A stretch of 64,000 nt of DNA from SIG714 sp964638675 (GCA_964638675.1 CAZXAU010000010.1:33843-97842); one strand, 5' to 3'; shown: positions 15,849 through 25,388, counted from the stretch's first letter. Notes: generated from the sequence alone by a model not told the origin. Made by a program: numbers and translations.

Positions 15849-17691
15849 AACAGTACACCCCCCATTCAATAAGTAATGCGACAAGCAGAGCAACAGCAAC
15901 GAAGAACGAGATCTCGCTCAATGCTCCGACCGAACTTGCGTTTCCGCTCAAGTCTTCCATATCATAAGGAATAACAGGAAGTGATTGCAGGTCGGGCAAA
16001 GAGAATTCACCAACCGGAATGTGTGAGTAAAACTCTGCCGCTTCGCCCTGCTCTTCACCGATAAGACCTACACAGCTGTAAATTCCCACCTTATCGGGAA
16101 CATATTCCAGAGATCTCGGATTGTGATCAAGTATGTATTTTTCTCCGTCAGGATCTGTAATATTCAGCGAAATGCAACCTGCAGGCCTTGATACAGTCAG
16201 CGGATAACCGAGCGAAACATCTCTTGATGAGACAAATTCGGGTGAGGAAAATGATATTATCTCGTTAAGAAGCGGAATAAAATAAGGCTTGAGTGCAATA
16301 TTGCTGTCGTGAAGGTCAAAGGCAAAAACGGTGTGAGTGTAGCCCGATTGATAAGACTTGACGGCAAGAACCGGGTTTTCGTCAGCATACAGCAGAACAT
16401 CCCAGCTTGCATTGGCAAGTAGCTTTTTGTATTCTATAAGCATTGTCGAATCATAAACAAAGCGCGAGCCGATACCGCTTGAGCAATCGCTGTTGTATTT
16501 AACCTCGATTTGTTCTGAGAGCTGCTGCGCAAATGTTATTCCGTTTGGCAGTTTCTCACAGCCCAAAAATATGGACGATCCGTCAGACGGAATTATTTTC
16601 GGATTGACACCGTCAAATATATAGATATCATATCCTTCAAGCGGTTCAGCCTCCTCGTCATCGGGCAATGACGAAAGTCGTGTTACACTGCAATTCCCTA
16701 TGACCGAAAGTGCATTGTCAAGATAAAACGTCGAGCTTCCGACAAGAAGAATTGTCTTGTTGCGGCTTTCATAATTCAGAAGAATATAACTGTTATCCTC
16801 TGCAATGGCATCCTCCTGCTCGATAAATATCTCAGCCTTGCCGAAGGAGGTCAGCTCTTCTTTGAAAACAGCCTCGTAAGTTTCGCTGCTGTCATTCAGT
16901 TCGACCTTGACAGCATCGACAACCTTATCATCGATACGCAGACCGACAACAATACTGCCTTCCACAAAAGTGCTTGAGAGCGTTCCGTGGAATTCACAAA
17001 TGCCCGACTTATCTGAATAGTATGTAAGAGATTCGAGTGAAATATTGCCGACATCAGAAGAGGAAGAGAGATTAACAAGTCTGACCCTGTCTGCCGAATT
17101 CCCTTCTACGCAATCAATATCGGTATAAATATAAACCTCGGGACTTTTTGAATTCATGGAAAGCTCGCCTGCAAGCTCAAATGACTTTTCAAAGTCACAG
17201 CTGCCAATAGTGCATGAGAGATTTTTTATCGCAAGGTCGATCTCACCACGGGAAGACGATTTTTTGAGAACGCAGATCGGATCTGACGATGCCGATATAA
17301 TGCTGACAGTATGTCCGTAGTTGACCTCTCCCGACATATTTTCAAGCTCTTTTATAGCTTTTTCAAACCGGGTAGTCCCGTCTTTATCAGGCGTCATCAT
17401 GCTTGCCGAAGAGTCAACGATCAGGATATAATCCTTATTGGGAAAATCGGTCAGAGCAGGACGTGAAACAAGAAACGCCCCGAGACAGATTGCAAGAAGA
17501 CGCAGCAAAAAAAGCAGTATTTTATTAAATCTGCTTATGGGAAGCCTTTTTTTATTGAATTTTTCACTGAGCTTCCAGATGTAAGTTGAAGATACTTTCT
17601 TATCCTCACGGTGTGCCTTAATAAGATATATAATAACCAATACAGGCAAACAGAGAATCAGAAGCATTCCCCATGGATTTAAAAAATTCAT
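15835..17691 (-). CDS. BatA-type vWA membrane protein
   Basis: A 618-residue protein. It begins with the aerotolerance-regulator N-terminal domain (FLNPWGMLLILCLPVLVIIY, then a second helix near 60-80), followed by a vWA domain with MIDAS DSSASM near residue 93. A long extracytoplasmic beta-rich part and a C-terminal membrane helix (about 590-612) complete it. Its start overlaps the stop of the DUF58 gene by 4 bases. With MoxR and DUF58 it forms the usual MoxR-associated module. Confidence 0.87.
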   Translation of the reverse strand: MNFLNPWGMLLILCLPVLVIIYLIKAHREDKKVSSTYIWKLSEKFNKKRLPISRFNKILLFLLRLLAICLGAFLVSRPALTDFPNKDYILIVDSSASMMTPDKDGTTRFEKAIKELENMSGEVNYGHTVSIISASSDPICVLKKSSSRGEIDLAIKNLSCTIGSCDFEKSFELAGELSMNSKSPEVYIYTDIDCVEGNSADRVRLVNLSSSSDVGNISLESLTYYSDKSGICEFHGTLSSTFVEGSIVVGLRIDDKVVDAVKVELNDSSETYEAVFKEELTSFGKAEIFIEQEDAIAEDNSYILLNYESRNKTILLVGSSTFYLDNALSVIGNCSVTRLSSLPDDEEAEPLEGYDIYIFDGVNPKIIPSDGSSIFLGCEKLPNGITFAQQLSEQIEVKYNSDCSSGIGSRFVYDSTMLIEYKKLLANASWDVLLYADENPVLAVKSYQSGYTHTVFAFDLHDSNIALKPYFIPLLNEIISFSSPEFVSSRDVSLGYPLTVSRPAGCISLNITDPDGEKYILDHNPRSLEYVPDKVGIYSCVGLIGEEQGEAAEFYSHIPVGEFSLPDLQSLPVIPYDMEDLSGNASSVGALSEISFFVAVALLVALLIEWGVYCYEQY

Positions 17692-18584
17692 TTTATCAGT
17701 CCTTCGTTTACAGCACTTGTGAAGAGAATTTTCTCTACAGACTCATCCGAGCAAAGCGAAATAAACCTGATTTTTCGTGATGAACAAAATGATTTGATAT
17801 CATTCAAATACCAGGCAAGTGCCTTTTCATATGCTTTGAGTGATGAACGGGTAATATCGGCACGGTAATTTCTTGTATCATCTTCAACGATCGATTCACT
17901 GTCAAGCATATTGAGCTTACCCGAAAGAGCAGGGGTAATTTCATCGCGTGAAAGGATCTGAATAAGGCAGACTTCCCTTTTGTTGTACAAAAGCCTATCA
18001 GCTGCACCTTTCCAATCACAATCGGTCAGAAAATCGGAAATAATGAAAGAAATTCCGTCGCCGTAACCGAGCTTTTCACAGCTTTCGATTGCCGATAGAA
18101 TATCGGTCTGCCCCTGAAATTTAACACCGTTCAATTTATCTGCAGCAGAATAAAAGGAATCTCTGCCCGTGAAAGGTCGGCAAAGCTCCTCGCATTTGTC
18201 CCCCTGCATGAGATTCAGTGATACCCTGTCGGACGACAGAACGGCAAGATAAGCAAGTGCGGCACAAAGTCGAAGGGCGGTATATCCCTTGTTCACTTTT
18301 CCCCAGTTCATAGATGCAGAGCCGTCAATATATATCTTATGGTGTAGCTGTCTTTCATCGACAAACAGCTTGATAAAAAGTTTGTCGAATCTGGCATAAA
18401 GATTCGTATCGATATCCCTAAGATCATCCCCGGGAATATATTCACGGTATTCGGCGAATTCCATAGAATGACCGTACGCATTCGATTGTCTGTTTCCTCC
18501 GAACAGACCGCCCAATGCTTTTTCGACACAAAGGTCATGACCTTCAAGCATAGAGAGAAAATCGCCGTCTATAATAGCTTTCAT
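17688..18584 (-). CDS. DUF58 domain protein (MoxR-associated)
   Basis: A 298-residue protein with the hallmark FAEYREYIPGDDLRDID (about 43-59) and a vWA-like core with DGSASM near residue 87. It lacks the N-terminal membrane helices of some family members, so it is probably cytoplasmic. It lies 50 bases after moxR and overlaps the BatA-type gene by 4 bases, which fits the standard moxR-DUF58-vWA order. A chaperone-like assembly role is inferred from the family. Confidence 0.92.
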   Translation of the reverse strand: MKAIIDGDFLSMLEGHDLCVEKALGGLFGGNRQSNAYGHSMEFAEYREYIPGDDLRDIDTNLYARFDKLFIKLFVDERQLHHKIYIDGSASMNWGKVNKGYTALRLCAALAYLAVLSSDRVSLNLMQGDKCEELCRPFTGRDSFYSAADKLNGVKFQGQTDILSAIESCEKLGYGDGISFIISDFLTDCDWKGAADRLLYNKREVCLIQILSRDEITPALSGKLNMLDSESIVEDDTRNYRADITRSSLKAYEKALAWYLNDIKSFCSSRKIRFISLCSDESVEKILFTSAVNEGLIK

Positions 18585-18634
18585 ATGTTTAACTCACATT
18601 ACAGATCAAAAATTGTTATCCGTTATCGCCGATC

Positions 18635-19675
18635 TTATTTTTTCTTTTTACCTTCGGTAAATTTACCATCGGTAAATGACGAAAAAACACTCTTTTTTGT
18701 ACCGACAGCCGCAATAAGCTTTTCTATTATATCATCGGGGCTGAGTCTTTCGCTGATTGCAGTAAAACTCAGCTTGATACGGTGACGAAGCACCGGCAGA
18801 GCAAGAGAATTGATATCATCGAACGAAAGATTATACCGTCCGTCCATCAGTGCACGAACTTTTCCTGCGGTAATAAGTGCCTGTGCGGCACGGGGGCTTG
18901 CTCCGAATCTTATATAATTTTTTGTAACATCGGGAGAGGAAGAAAGCTCGGGATGGGTAGCTGAAACCAATCTTACGACATAATCGAGTACATCATCCAT
19001 AACAAGTATTTCTTTGGCAGATTCACGCATACGCAACAGATCTTCTCCGGAAAGAATTGCCTGTGCAGTTTCCTGCATAGTTTTCTGCGTCATATTGACT
19101 ATCGCCTTAAGCTCGTTATTGCCGGGGAATGTAACAATAAGCTTGAACATAAAACGGTCGGTCTGTGCCTCGGGCAGTGAATATGTACCGTCCTGCTCAA
19201 TTGGGTTCTGTGTTGCAAGGACAAAAAAGGGTTCTTCAAGTCTGTATGTGGCACCGCTTGCCGTCACTGTATGCTCCTGCATCGCCTCAAGAAGTGCCGA
19301 CTGTGTTTTCGGAGTTGCTCTGTTGATCTCATCGGCGAGAATAATGTTGCTGAAGATAGGACCTTTGCGGAAAAATATCTTATTTCCCCCGTTTATATCC
19401 TTCTCTATGACATTTGTACCTGTGACATCGGCAGGCATCAGGTCGGGCGTAAACTGTATACGTGAGAACGGAAGCTCAAATACCCTCCCGAGAGAGCGTA
19501 CAAGTCTTGTTTTTCCGACACCGGGAACGCCTTCCAAAAGCACATTTCCCCCCGCAATCAGGGCAATCACCGTATTTTTTACAGTCTCCTCCTGACCTAC
19601 GACATCCTTCGCTATTTCATTAATTATCAAATCGCATTTTTCACTGAAAAAAGCTATATCCTTTTCGTTAACCAT
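18635..19675 (-). CDS. MoxR family AAA+ ATPase
   Basis: A 346-residue protein. Walker A is GVPGVGKT (about 49-56) and Walker B is ILADEINRATPKTQSALLEA. The sensor LATQNPIEQDGTYSLPEAQ and the arginine-finger region QTDRFMF are all present. The C-terminal lid is intact, and the tail is short and Lys-rich. MoxR ATPases act with vWA proteins as chaperones for protein or metal-cofactor assembly. It is the second gene of a five-gene operon. Confidence 0.95.
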   Translation of the reverse strand: MVNEKDIAFFSEKCDLIINEIAKDVVGQEETVKNTVIALIAGGNVLLEGVPGVGKTRLVRSLGRVFELPFSRIQFTPDLMPADVTGTNVIEKDINGGNKIFFRKGPIFSNIILADEINRATPKTQSALLEAMQEHTVTASGATYRLEEPFFVLATQNPIEQDGTYSLPEAQTDRFMFKLIVTFPGNNELKAIVNMTQKTMQETAQAILSGEDLLRMRESAKEILVMDDVLDYVVRLVSATHPELSSSPDVTKNYIRFGASPRAAQALITAGKVRALMDGRYNLSFDDINSLALPVLRHRIKLSFTAISERLSPDDIIEKLIAAVGTKKSVFSSFTDGKFTEGKKKK

Positions 19676-19748
19676 TTCTTATACTAAACCTGCTGACTTT
19701 TTGAAGTGCAGTATTTCCCTTAAATTATTTATAAAACATTTTTATATT

Positions 19749-21269
19749 TCAATATTTCAATATTGCTTCAAAATATGCATCCATAAGCTGTCTGTCGGCG
19801 TCTGAAAGAAGTCCGTTTTTCAATGCTCTGCAATATTCATCATAATAAAGTGAAATGACATCGCCGTATTTTACGCTTCCCGAGATCGGGTCATATATCT
19901 GTTCGAGCATTTTTCCGGGAATAAGCTCGCCGCCATCACCGCCGCCGGCAGTATCATCGCCGCCTTCTCCAGGTTTATCTCCCTCACCTTCGCCGGGTTT
20001 GTCGCCTTCGCCTTCTCCGGGTTTATCTCCTTCACCGTCTCCCGGCTTTTCGCCTTCACCTTCACCCTCGCCTGTCTGATTGGCACCGCCAGGCTCCTTC
20101 TCGCCGTCCTCGCCCTCCTGGGGCTCACCTTCGCCTTCTCCCGGCTCGGGCTTTTTTTCGCCTTCGAGCAGTTCATCTTTTGCATCGGAAAGAAGTTTAT
20201 CAAGCTTTTTCGCTTCATCTTCAAGCTTTTTCTGATCGTCAAGTGCCTTGTTTATATCTTCTTCGGCTTTATCAAGTGCTTCGTCTGACGGCACTTTATC
20301 AAGCTTCTCGGCAAGGTATGCGAGAGCATCGTGCAGTTCGTCACCTTCTTTGGTTTCGGACTCGGCAAGCGAATCTCTGATATTGTCTGCAAGCTCCTTT
20401 TTCAGATCCGGATCTTCACCCAGCTTGTTTTTCAGGTCATCTATAGCTTCGCTTACCTTGTTTTTATCGCCTTTACTTATCGCTTCCCCGAGCTTTGAAG
20501 TGAGCTCGTGATTCTGAAGCGATTGACCGATCTCATCCTTTGTTATGGCATCGTCCATGATCTTATCGATCTCATTCCGTGTATGAGAAATGCTTGATAT
20601 ATTATCGAGCTTTGAATCTGATTTTTTAAGTTCGCTCTCAAGCTTATCGATCTGATCGTTCAGCTTTTTGTCAAGCTCCTCTTTATTATCAGATTTTTCT
20701 ACCTCCTTGCGGAGGTCTTCTATAAGATCTTTTATAACCTCCTGCCTGAAAATTTCTTCTTCTCTGTCTTCGGCATTTGACGGTACATCAAACAGATCAT
20801 ACGGAATGAAAAGAGTGCCGAGTGCAAGTATTACGCAAAGCATACAAGAAAGTATTTCTTTTGTTTTTATATGGCTGACAAGAGACCTTCCGGAAAGCTC
20901 CTTCATCCGCTTCAGTGTGTCATTTCTCTGTATGTCTGCCATCTGTGAGGTATCATCCTTATATTCGTACATCGTACCGACACGTTCCTGCATTCCAAGC
21001 TCATCGATCCGCCTTGCTATACGTTTTTTTGTCGGGTAAAAAGCAAGTGCAAACACGACGATCGATGATATGACAAATACAGCTGAACAAAGCAGTACCG
21101 TAATCACAGCCGGCAATTCATTACCAACCAAATGATAAACAAGCGAAAATAATAAAAGAAAGAGAAACGCTGACGAAATTCCGAAAAGAAAGGCACGTAT
21201 AACTCCTTCTGCTGTCAATCTTATCTTAAATTTACGAAATAATTTGCTGTAATCCATTTTTATAACCAT
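19749..21269 (-). CDS. Membrane protein with coiled coil and EGDKPG repeats, first gene of the MoxR operon
   Basis: A 506-residue protein. Two hydrophobic segments (about 24-47 and 52-73) and a third near 135-155 precede a long charged, coiled-coil-like part (about 170-360). A Gly/Glu/Pro repeat follows, with four units of EGDKPGEG type, and then a conserved-looking C-terminal 60 residues. No family is named with confidence; DUF4175-like proteins in MoxR loci have a similar plan. The ATG at 21269 is supplied by repeat copy B (ATGGTTATAAAA), and an alternative ATG lies four codons inside. It begins the operon. Confidence 0.72.
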   Translation of the reverse strand: MVIKMDYSKLFRKFKIRLTAEGVIRAFLFGISSAFLFLLLFSLVYHLVGNELPAVITVLLCSAVFVISSIVVFALAFYPTKKRIARRIDELGMQERVGTMYEYKDDTSQMADIQRNDTLKRMKELSGRSLVSHIKTKEILSCMLCVILALGTLFIPYDLFDVPSNAEDREEEIFRQEVIKDLIEDLRKEVEKSDNKEELDKKLNDQIDKLESELKKSDSKLDNISSISHTRNEIDKIMDDAITKDEIGQSLQNHELTSKLGEAISKGDKNKVSEAIDDLKNKLGEDPDLKKELADNIRDSLAESETKEGDELHDALAYLAEKLDKVPSDEALDKAEEDINKALDDQKKLEDEAKKLDKLLSDAKDELLEGEKKPEPGEGEGEPQEGEDGEKEPGGANQTGEGEGEGEKPGDGEGDKPGEGEGDKPGEGEGDKPGEGGDDTAGGGDGGELIPGKMLEQIYDPISGSVKYGDVISLYYDEYCRALKNGLLSDADRQLMDAYFEAILKY

Positions 21270-21390
21270 AGCTTTCGCTTTACGAAAGCTTCCTTTCTTT
21301 CGGAATTGGGGCTGGTTTTGCGAGGCAAAATCGCCGCCGCGACGGTGACGAAAGCCACAAAACGCCGTTTGAAAGATTTATCTTTCAAAC
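21262..21390 (-). repeat. Start-codon-proximal repeat, copy B (before the MoxR operon)
   Basis: It has the same modules as copy A without the AATCGG insert. The centre contains GCGGCGGCGATTTTG and CGCAAAACCAG. AAGGAGA lies 5 bases before the element. A frame from TTG in the 5' palindrome runs about 40 codons (..KDKSFKRRFVAF.., ..KTSPNSERKEAF.., ending RKLWL) and stops at the TAA inside ATGGTTATAAA, overlapping the downstream start codon. Confidence 0.92.
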
Positions 21391-21537
21391 TTATCTCCTT
21401 GAATCAGGTGATTTTGTTTTTGTTATGTACCCGATATGATTGCTTTTGCATTGCATGTAGAAATGATGCCGTCAAGTAATAAAATGATATTTCTCAAATG
21501 TGATATAATTCTTAAAGTAACAAACCACTACTATATT

Positions 21538-21566
21538 ATTATACCGTAAAATCAACTATTTGTCAA
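21538..21566 (-). promoter_or_regulatory. Promoter of the MoxR operon
   Basis: TTGACA, a 17-base spacer and TATAAT on the minus strand, both perfect consensus. The transcript would have a leader of about 260 bases that includes repeat copy B. Confidence 0.85.
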
Positions 21567-21630
21567 GCAAATTTGTAAAAAAACACAATGATGCAAAAAG
21601 AATACAGAACAAAAAAACTACATTTAAACG

Positions 21631-21675
21631 CAAAAATCCCCCTCAAGTCATTGACTGAGAGAGATTTTTGTAATT
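21631..21675 (-). terminator. Terminator of the pilin-like gene
   Basis: CAAAAATC and GATTTTTG arms with inner CTC/GAG pairing form the stem, and the minus strand ends in a T-run from the stem itself. Confidence 0.65.
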
Positions 21676-21702
21676 ATAAGATGTAAGAAAGTGAACTAAT
21701 TA

Positions 21703-22068
21703 TTATTCCTTTACAACTTTTCCACTTTCATTAACAGTGTAACCTGCAGGAACCTTAACGGCTTCTTTAACAGCAGATGATGTACTACCGGATTTAATTT
21801 CGTTGCCGTCAGCATCCTTCAAAGTAACAGTAACTGTTCCGTCTTCACCAACAGCATATTCAACAGTCTCAACCGTCTTAGCCGGATTTTCAACTATAGC
21901 ATCAAGCTGAAGAGAATGAGCAAGTTCAGCAACCTGTGACTCAGCTACGCCGGCATTAGCCGTTTCAATATATCCCGAATATACCGGGATTGCTACTGCT
22001 GCGATAACAGCCATGATCGCAATAACAACGATCAATTCAATAAGTGAAAAACCTTTGTTTGACTTCAT
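21703..22068 (-). CDS. Type IV pilin-like (prepilin N-methylation) protein
   Basis: A 121-residue protein. The leader MKSNKG precedes the prepilin peptidase site G^FSLIEL, with Glu5 of the mature protein and a hydrophobic helix (LIVVIAIMAVIAAVAIPVYS). The rest is a short acidic head domain. GGAG lies 9 bases before this ATG; an upstream in-frame start 23 codons earlier is unlikely. The gene has its own promoter and terminator, and no pilus assembly gene is nearby, so the machinery must be elsewhere. Confidence 0.88.
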   Translation of the reverse strand: MKSNKGFSLIELIVVIAIMAVIAAVAIPVYSGYIETANAGVAESQVAELAHSLQLDAIVENPAKTVETVEYAVGEDGTVTVTLKDADGNEIKSGSTSSAVKEAVKVPAGYTVNESGKVVKE

Positions 22069-22206
22069 TTTTGAAATCTCCTTCATTTTTAATAAATTTA
22101 TCCCAAGGCACAAGCCACAGAGAACATCCTTTATCACACTTTGATCTTCAATACTCTCCGGAATCGCAGATATCCCACGTAAAACAAATCAAAATACGAT
22201 ATGGTT

Positions 22207-22235
22207 AATATAACACAAAGGCATTAAAAAGTCAA
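22207..22235 (-). promoter_or_regulatory. Promoter of the pilin-like gene
   Basis: TTGACT, a 17-base spacer and TATATT on the minus strand, with a leader of about 130 bases. Confidence 0.75.
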
Positions 22236-22325
22236 TATCAAATTTCATCAATTGTAATTTTTTTTTCACGAATAAAATGCTTTACGATACACTGCGTAAA
22301 CGAATTATCAGAAAGCTTTTACGGT

Positions 22326-23507
22326 TCATTCCCCTAGCGACGGTTTAATTATATTATCAATAATAAACTCTGCGGTGGAGTCGATCTCGTTGAACGCTAC
22401 TGTTTTCGGAAGCGTGACAAAAAATGCACTTTTTGTCTTTTCTATAAGCTTATCGGTATATACAATACAGCCGTCCCGGATATCCTCAATTCCGTCCAGA
22501 GCTATCGATTCCCTGTTTTTCGCCGACATTTGCTCAAGCGTGAAATGGCTTTCATCAATATAAGCCGACATTTTTTCTCCGTCTATTATGACCGGGTATC
22601 CGCCTATATTTCCGAATACACCCGGTGAGTGGATAAGCTCCCTGCTTTCATTATCAAGCGCAGAGAGTATACTCATGATAATATTAAAATTACTCGATGC
22701 ATTCATCATGTTCCGTTTCTGATCGCTCGGCATTGCAATAGAGCAGAGACTGAATATCCTTTCCTGATCTATTTGGAGCGTCTTACCGCTATATGATAGA
22801 TATAAAAGCTGACTTACGCCCTCAGTATGACCTTCCTTACTTATCACAACATCATGAAAATGTGAGCTTGCAAGGCTGACCGAGACATTCCAATAATCGG
22901 ATATGCCGATCTCCTTAGCCACAGCCATTTTTATACGTGGGATCAAATGATTCAAGTTTCCGCTTCCGAAATCGGGACATGTAAGACCGGCAGATTTTAA
23001 CCACGGAAGTGTTGCATCCGAATATGATGTATTTATTACGATAGCATTGCATCCAGATTTTTCGTATGCAAGCATGATATTTCTGATATACCTGACAGAC
23101 AACGGTGTCCATATTCCGTATGCACGCAGATTCTTCCATGATATCGAACCGTATTTCAGTCCTGCATATACACGACTTGTGTTCACAATGATATCGGGCG
23201 AGCACCTCTCAAGCAGATCACTGATCGACTCAACGCTTTCAAGGTCTGTATTTCCTTCAACAATGACACGGCTGCGGCAGATTCCTCTTATTGTTGCGGC
23301 AACAGTTGCGATATTTACATCCTGTTGCATCTTTTCGGTATTTCTGCCTGCAACAGTAATTTCAATACGCTCATCACCTACACTCAGCAGATAATCAAGA
23401 AGATAATTACCTACACTACCGAGCCCGAGTATCATTATTTTAATTTTGCCGCACTTCAATTTTTCTTTTATTGCTTTCAGTTTATTCTCAAGCATGTTTA
23501 TAACCAT
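22326..23507 (-). CDS. NAD(P)-binding Rossmann-fold dehydrogenase, unknown substrate
   Basis: A 393-residue protein. A Rossmann fold opens with IMILGLGSVGNYLLDYL (GxGxxG), followed by a VAGRNTEK-type cofactor loop, as in saccharopine or malate/lactate dehydrogenase-like proteins. No catalytic signature identifies the substrate. The ATG (MVINMLEN) is provided by repeat copy C; an alternative ATG lies four codons later. The frame stays open upstream through the repeat, but that stretch is element sequence. It is the last gene of a cluster with an epimerase and a nucleotidyltransferase. Confidence 0.75.
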   Translation of the reverse strand: MVINMLENKLKAIKEKLKCGKIKIMILGLGSVGNYLLDYLLSVGDERIEITVAGRNTEKMQQDVNIATVAATIRGICRSRVIVEGNTDLESVESISDLLERCSPDIIVNTSRVYAGLKYGSISWKNLRAYGIWTPLSVRYIRNIMLAYEKSGCNAIVINTSYSDATLPWLKSAGLTCPDFGSGNLNHLIPRIKMAVAKEIGISDYWNVSVSLASSHFHDVVISKEGHTEGVSQLLYLSYSGKTLQIDQERIFSLCSIAMPSDQKRNMMNASSNFNIIMSILSALDNESRELIHSPGVFGNIGGYPVIIDGEKMSAYIDESHFTLEQMSAKNRESIALDGIEDIRDGCIVYTDKLIEKTKSAFFVTLPKTVAFNEIDSTAEFIIDNIIKPSLGE

Positions 23508-23624
23508 AGCTTTCGCTTTACGAAAGCTTCCTTTCTTTCGGAATTGGGGCTCGATTCTCCTCGAATCGGCTCTTTTCGGTGACGAAAGCCACAAAACGCC
23601 GTTTGAAAGATTTATCTTTCAAAC
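23498..23624 (-). repeat. Start-codon-proximal repeat, copy C (before the dehydrogenase gene)
   Basis: The 5' palindrome, GTGGC-TTTC-GTCAC hairpin, AAGAAAGGA and 3' hairpin are intact. The centre is the AATCGG type (GAGCCGATT..GAATCG). GGGAGA lies 5 bases before the element, directly after the stop of the nucleotidyltransferase gene. The element ends in ATGGTTATAAAC, which forms the start of the next gene. The TTG frame ends at a TAA in the 3' hairpin loop. Confidence 0.92.
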
Positions 23625-23634
23625 TTTATCTCCC

Positions 23635-24384
23635 TCAGAATTCAGCTCTCCTGAAATCGGCAAGCGTATTGCAGTTTATCCATTCCTTCATGAATACAAA
23701 ATTTATATTCCCTTTACGCTTCTGACTGCCGAAATAGCTGTTTATCAGCACAAGATTTGTTCTCTGGCTTCCTGTGTCACCAAGCTCATCCGACAACTCG
23801 AGCAAAAGACCGCAATCGGAAAACTTCCATATCTGTGCCGAGTTATATATCGCCTTGAAGGGTGTTTTTATCTCAAGACAGCCGTGCAGAACGTCATATA
23901 TATAATTTATCCTGTTGCTTTCATCAATATAAAATGCAACCGATCTGTCAGCTGAGATCGTTTCAGAGTTTACACTGACAACATCTCCGTCAATCGATTT
24001 TATTTTCAAAAAGCTCTCGCTGTCAAAAAAGAGATCACCTTCGGCGAAGAGAATTTCATCGTATTTATTGCCGTCATTCAATGCCGAAAGCCCGACATAT
24101 AAACTGTAGCCCGAACCGTATTCACGGTAGAACTTATTTTCAACAAGAATAATTTTGGCACGAAGCTCATCGGAGACAGTACTCTCAATATATCTTTTGA
24201 GCCTATCGAACATAAAACCGCCAACAACCACTAGTCTGTCATAGTCACCTGCAAGAGTCAGGAGTCTGTAGAGCAATGTTTTATGTGGATCTCCGTCATT
24301 GTATATACATTTGACCTGCGGCTGATCAAAATCCTTTGAAAACCTTGACGCCACGCCGGCAACAGTTGTTATAAAAGCCTTCAT
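23635..24384 (-). CDS. Sugar-nucleotidyltransferase-like protein
   Basis: A 249-residue protein. The N-terminus ITTVAGVASRFSKDFD matches the GxxxRF nucleotide-binding loop of the NTP_transferase fold, with the acceptor-like segment PQVKCIY, and EGDLFF provides a metal-binding-type acidic residue. It probably activates a sugar phosphate or another small phosphate ester. Its start shares one base with the stop of the epimerase gene, so the two are coupled. The product is unknown. Confidence 0.75.
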   Translation of the reverse strand: MKAFITTVAGVASRFSKDFDQPQVKCIYNDGDPHKTLLYRLLTLAGDYDRLVVVGGFMFDRLKRYIESTVSDELRAKIILVENKFYREYGSGYSLYVGLSALNDGNKYDEILFAEGDLFFDSESFLKIKSIDGDVVSVNSETISADRSVAFYIDESNRINYIYDVLHGCLEIKTPFKAIYNSAQIWKFSDCGLLLELSDELGDTGSQRTNLVLINSYFGSQKRKGNINFVFMKEWINCNTLADFRRAEF

Positions 24385-25388
24385 TAGTTGTCTACATTCT
24401 CCTTCCTGCAGGCAACTATCATTTCAATCCCCTCACTCAGCGAGATCTGCGGACGCCATGACGTTCTGCTGCGTATCTTTTCTGTGTTCAGAACACGCCT
24501 TTCTGGGTCGGATGCACGATAACCTTCAAAAACTATTTTCGGCTCTTCGATTCCGAGCTTTTCCGAGCAGAGATATACAAGATCGATGATTGAGATCTCC
24601 TCATCTGTCGCAACATTGTATACCGTTCCGTCAAGAGCATCGGGCGAATCTATGAGTGCAAGAACAGATGCACAGCTGTCTATATTGTGCAGAAAAGTCC
24701 TCTTGTTCTTTCTCGAATTCTCAAGCAGTGTAACCCCCTTGTCCTTTATCAGTCCGTTTATTATATGCGGAAGAATATGCTTTGCAAAGCGTTCGTTCTT
24801 GCTGTATACATTTGCAAAGCGGATAGAGCATCCCTTGATCTTCTTGTTGTCAACAGCGTCCTTCATAAAGAATTCTGTCATGAGCTTGCCGACGGCATAG
24901 CTTGTACGCTGACTGTGTTCGGCGTTGGCAAGCATCAGATAGTCGCTCTCGCAGACGCCGCCTTCCTTGAAGGATTGCATTGAGTATACTTCGGATGTCG
25001 AACAGTTTATGAATGTATCGGCATTGTTCTCTATTGCCTGATCGAGAAAGCTTTTCATGCCAAGAACATTCGTTTCAAAGGTACTGTTTACCTGATAGAA
25101 ATACTCGGTATGCACGACAGCGGCACAGTTTATATAGATCAGGGAGTCATACTTTTCCTTCTTAACCTTTACAAGTAATGAGATCTTATTCATATGCTCG
25201 GCATTATTCAGGTCATATTCAAAGAAATTCATCATCGGATGGTCTGCAATATCGGCGATCGTATCTATTCCCGAGCAAAAGAAATTGTCAAAGCCGATGA
25301 TCTCCCCCTTTTCCTGCCTGATTATCTGTCTTGCAAGCTCGTTCCCGGTCATTCCGGTCACACCACTTATCACATATAAGTTTTTCAT
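24384..25388 (-). CDS. NAD-dependent epimerase/dehydratase (extended SDR)
   Basis: A 334-residue protein. GVTGMTGNELARQ is the GxxGxxG cofactor motif and SYAVGK the YxxxK catalytic motif (about 161-165), with NCAAVVH and NCSTSEVY typical of extended SDRs acting on nucleotide sugars. It is followed without a gap by the nucleotidyltransferase gene, so the two enzymes likely act in sequence. The substrate cannot be assigned. Confidence 0.88.
   Translation of the reverse strand: MKNLYVISGVTGMTGNELARQIIRQEKGEIIGFDNFFCSGIDTIADIADHPMMNFFEYDLNNAEHMNKISLLVKVKKEKYDSLIYINCAAVVHTEYFYQVNSTFETNVLGMKSFLDQAIENNADTFINCSTSEVYSMQSFKEGGVCESDYLMLANAEHSQRTSYAVGKLMTEFFMKDAVDNKKIKGCSIRFANVYSKNERFAKHILPHIINGLIKDKGVTLLENSRKNKRTFLHNIDSCASVLALIDSPDALDGTVYNVATDEEISIIDLVYLCSEKLGIEEPKIVFEGYRASDPERRVLNTEKIRSRTSWRPQISLSEGIEMIVACRKENVDN

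Noticed and set aside
19855..20079. Plus-strand Ser/Pro-rich frame
   Set aside because: It is the antisense of the EGDKPG tract in the membrane protein gene and has no other support.
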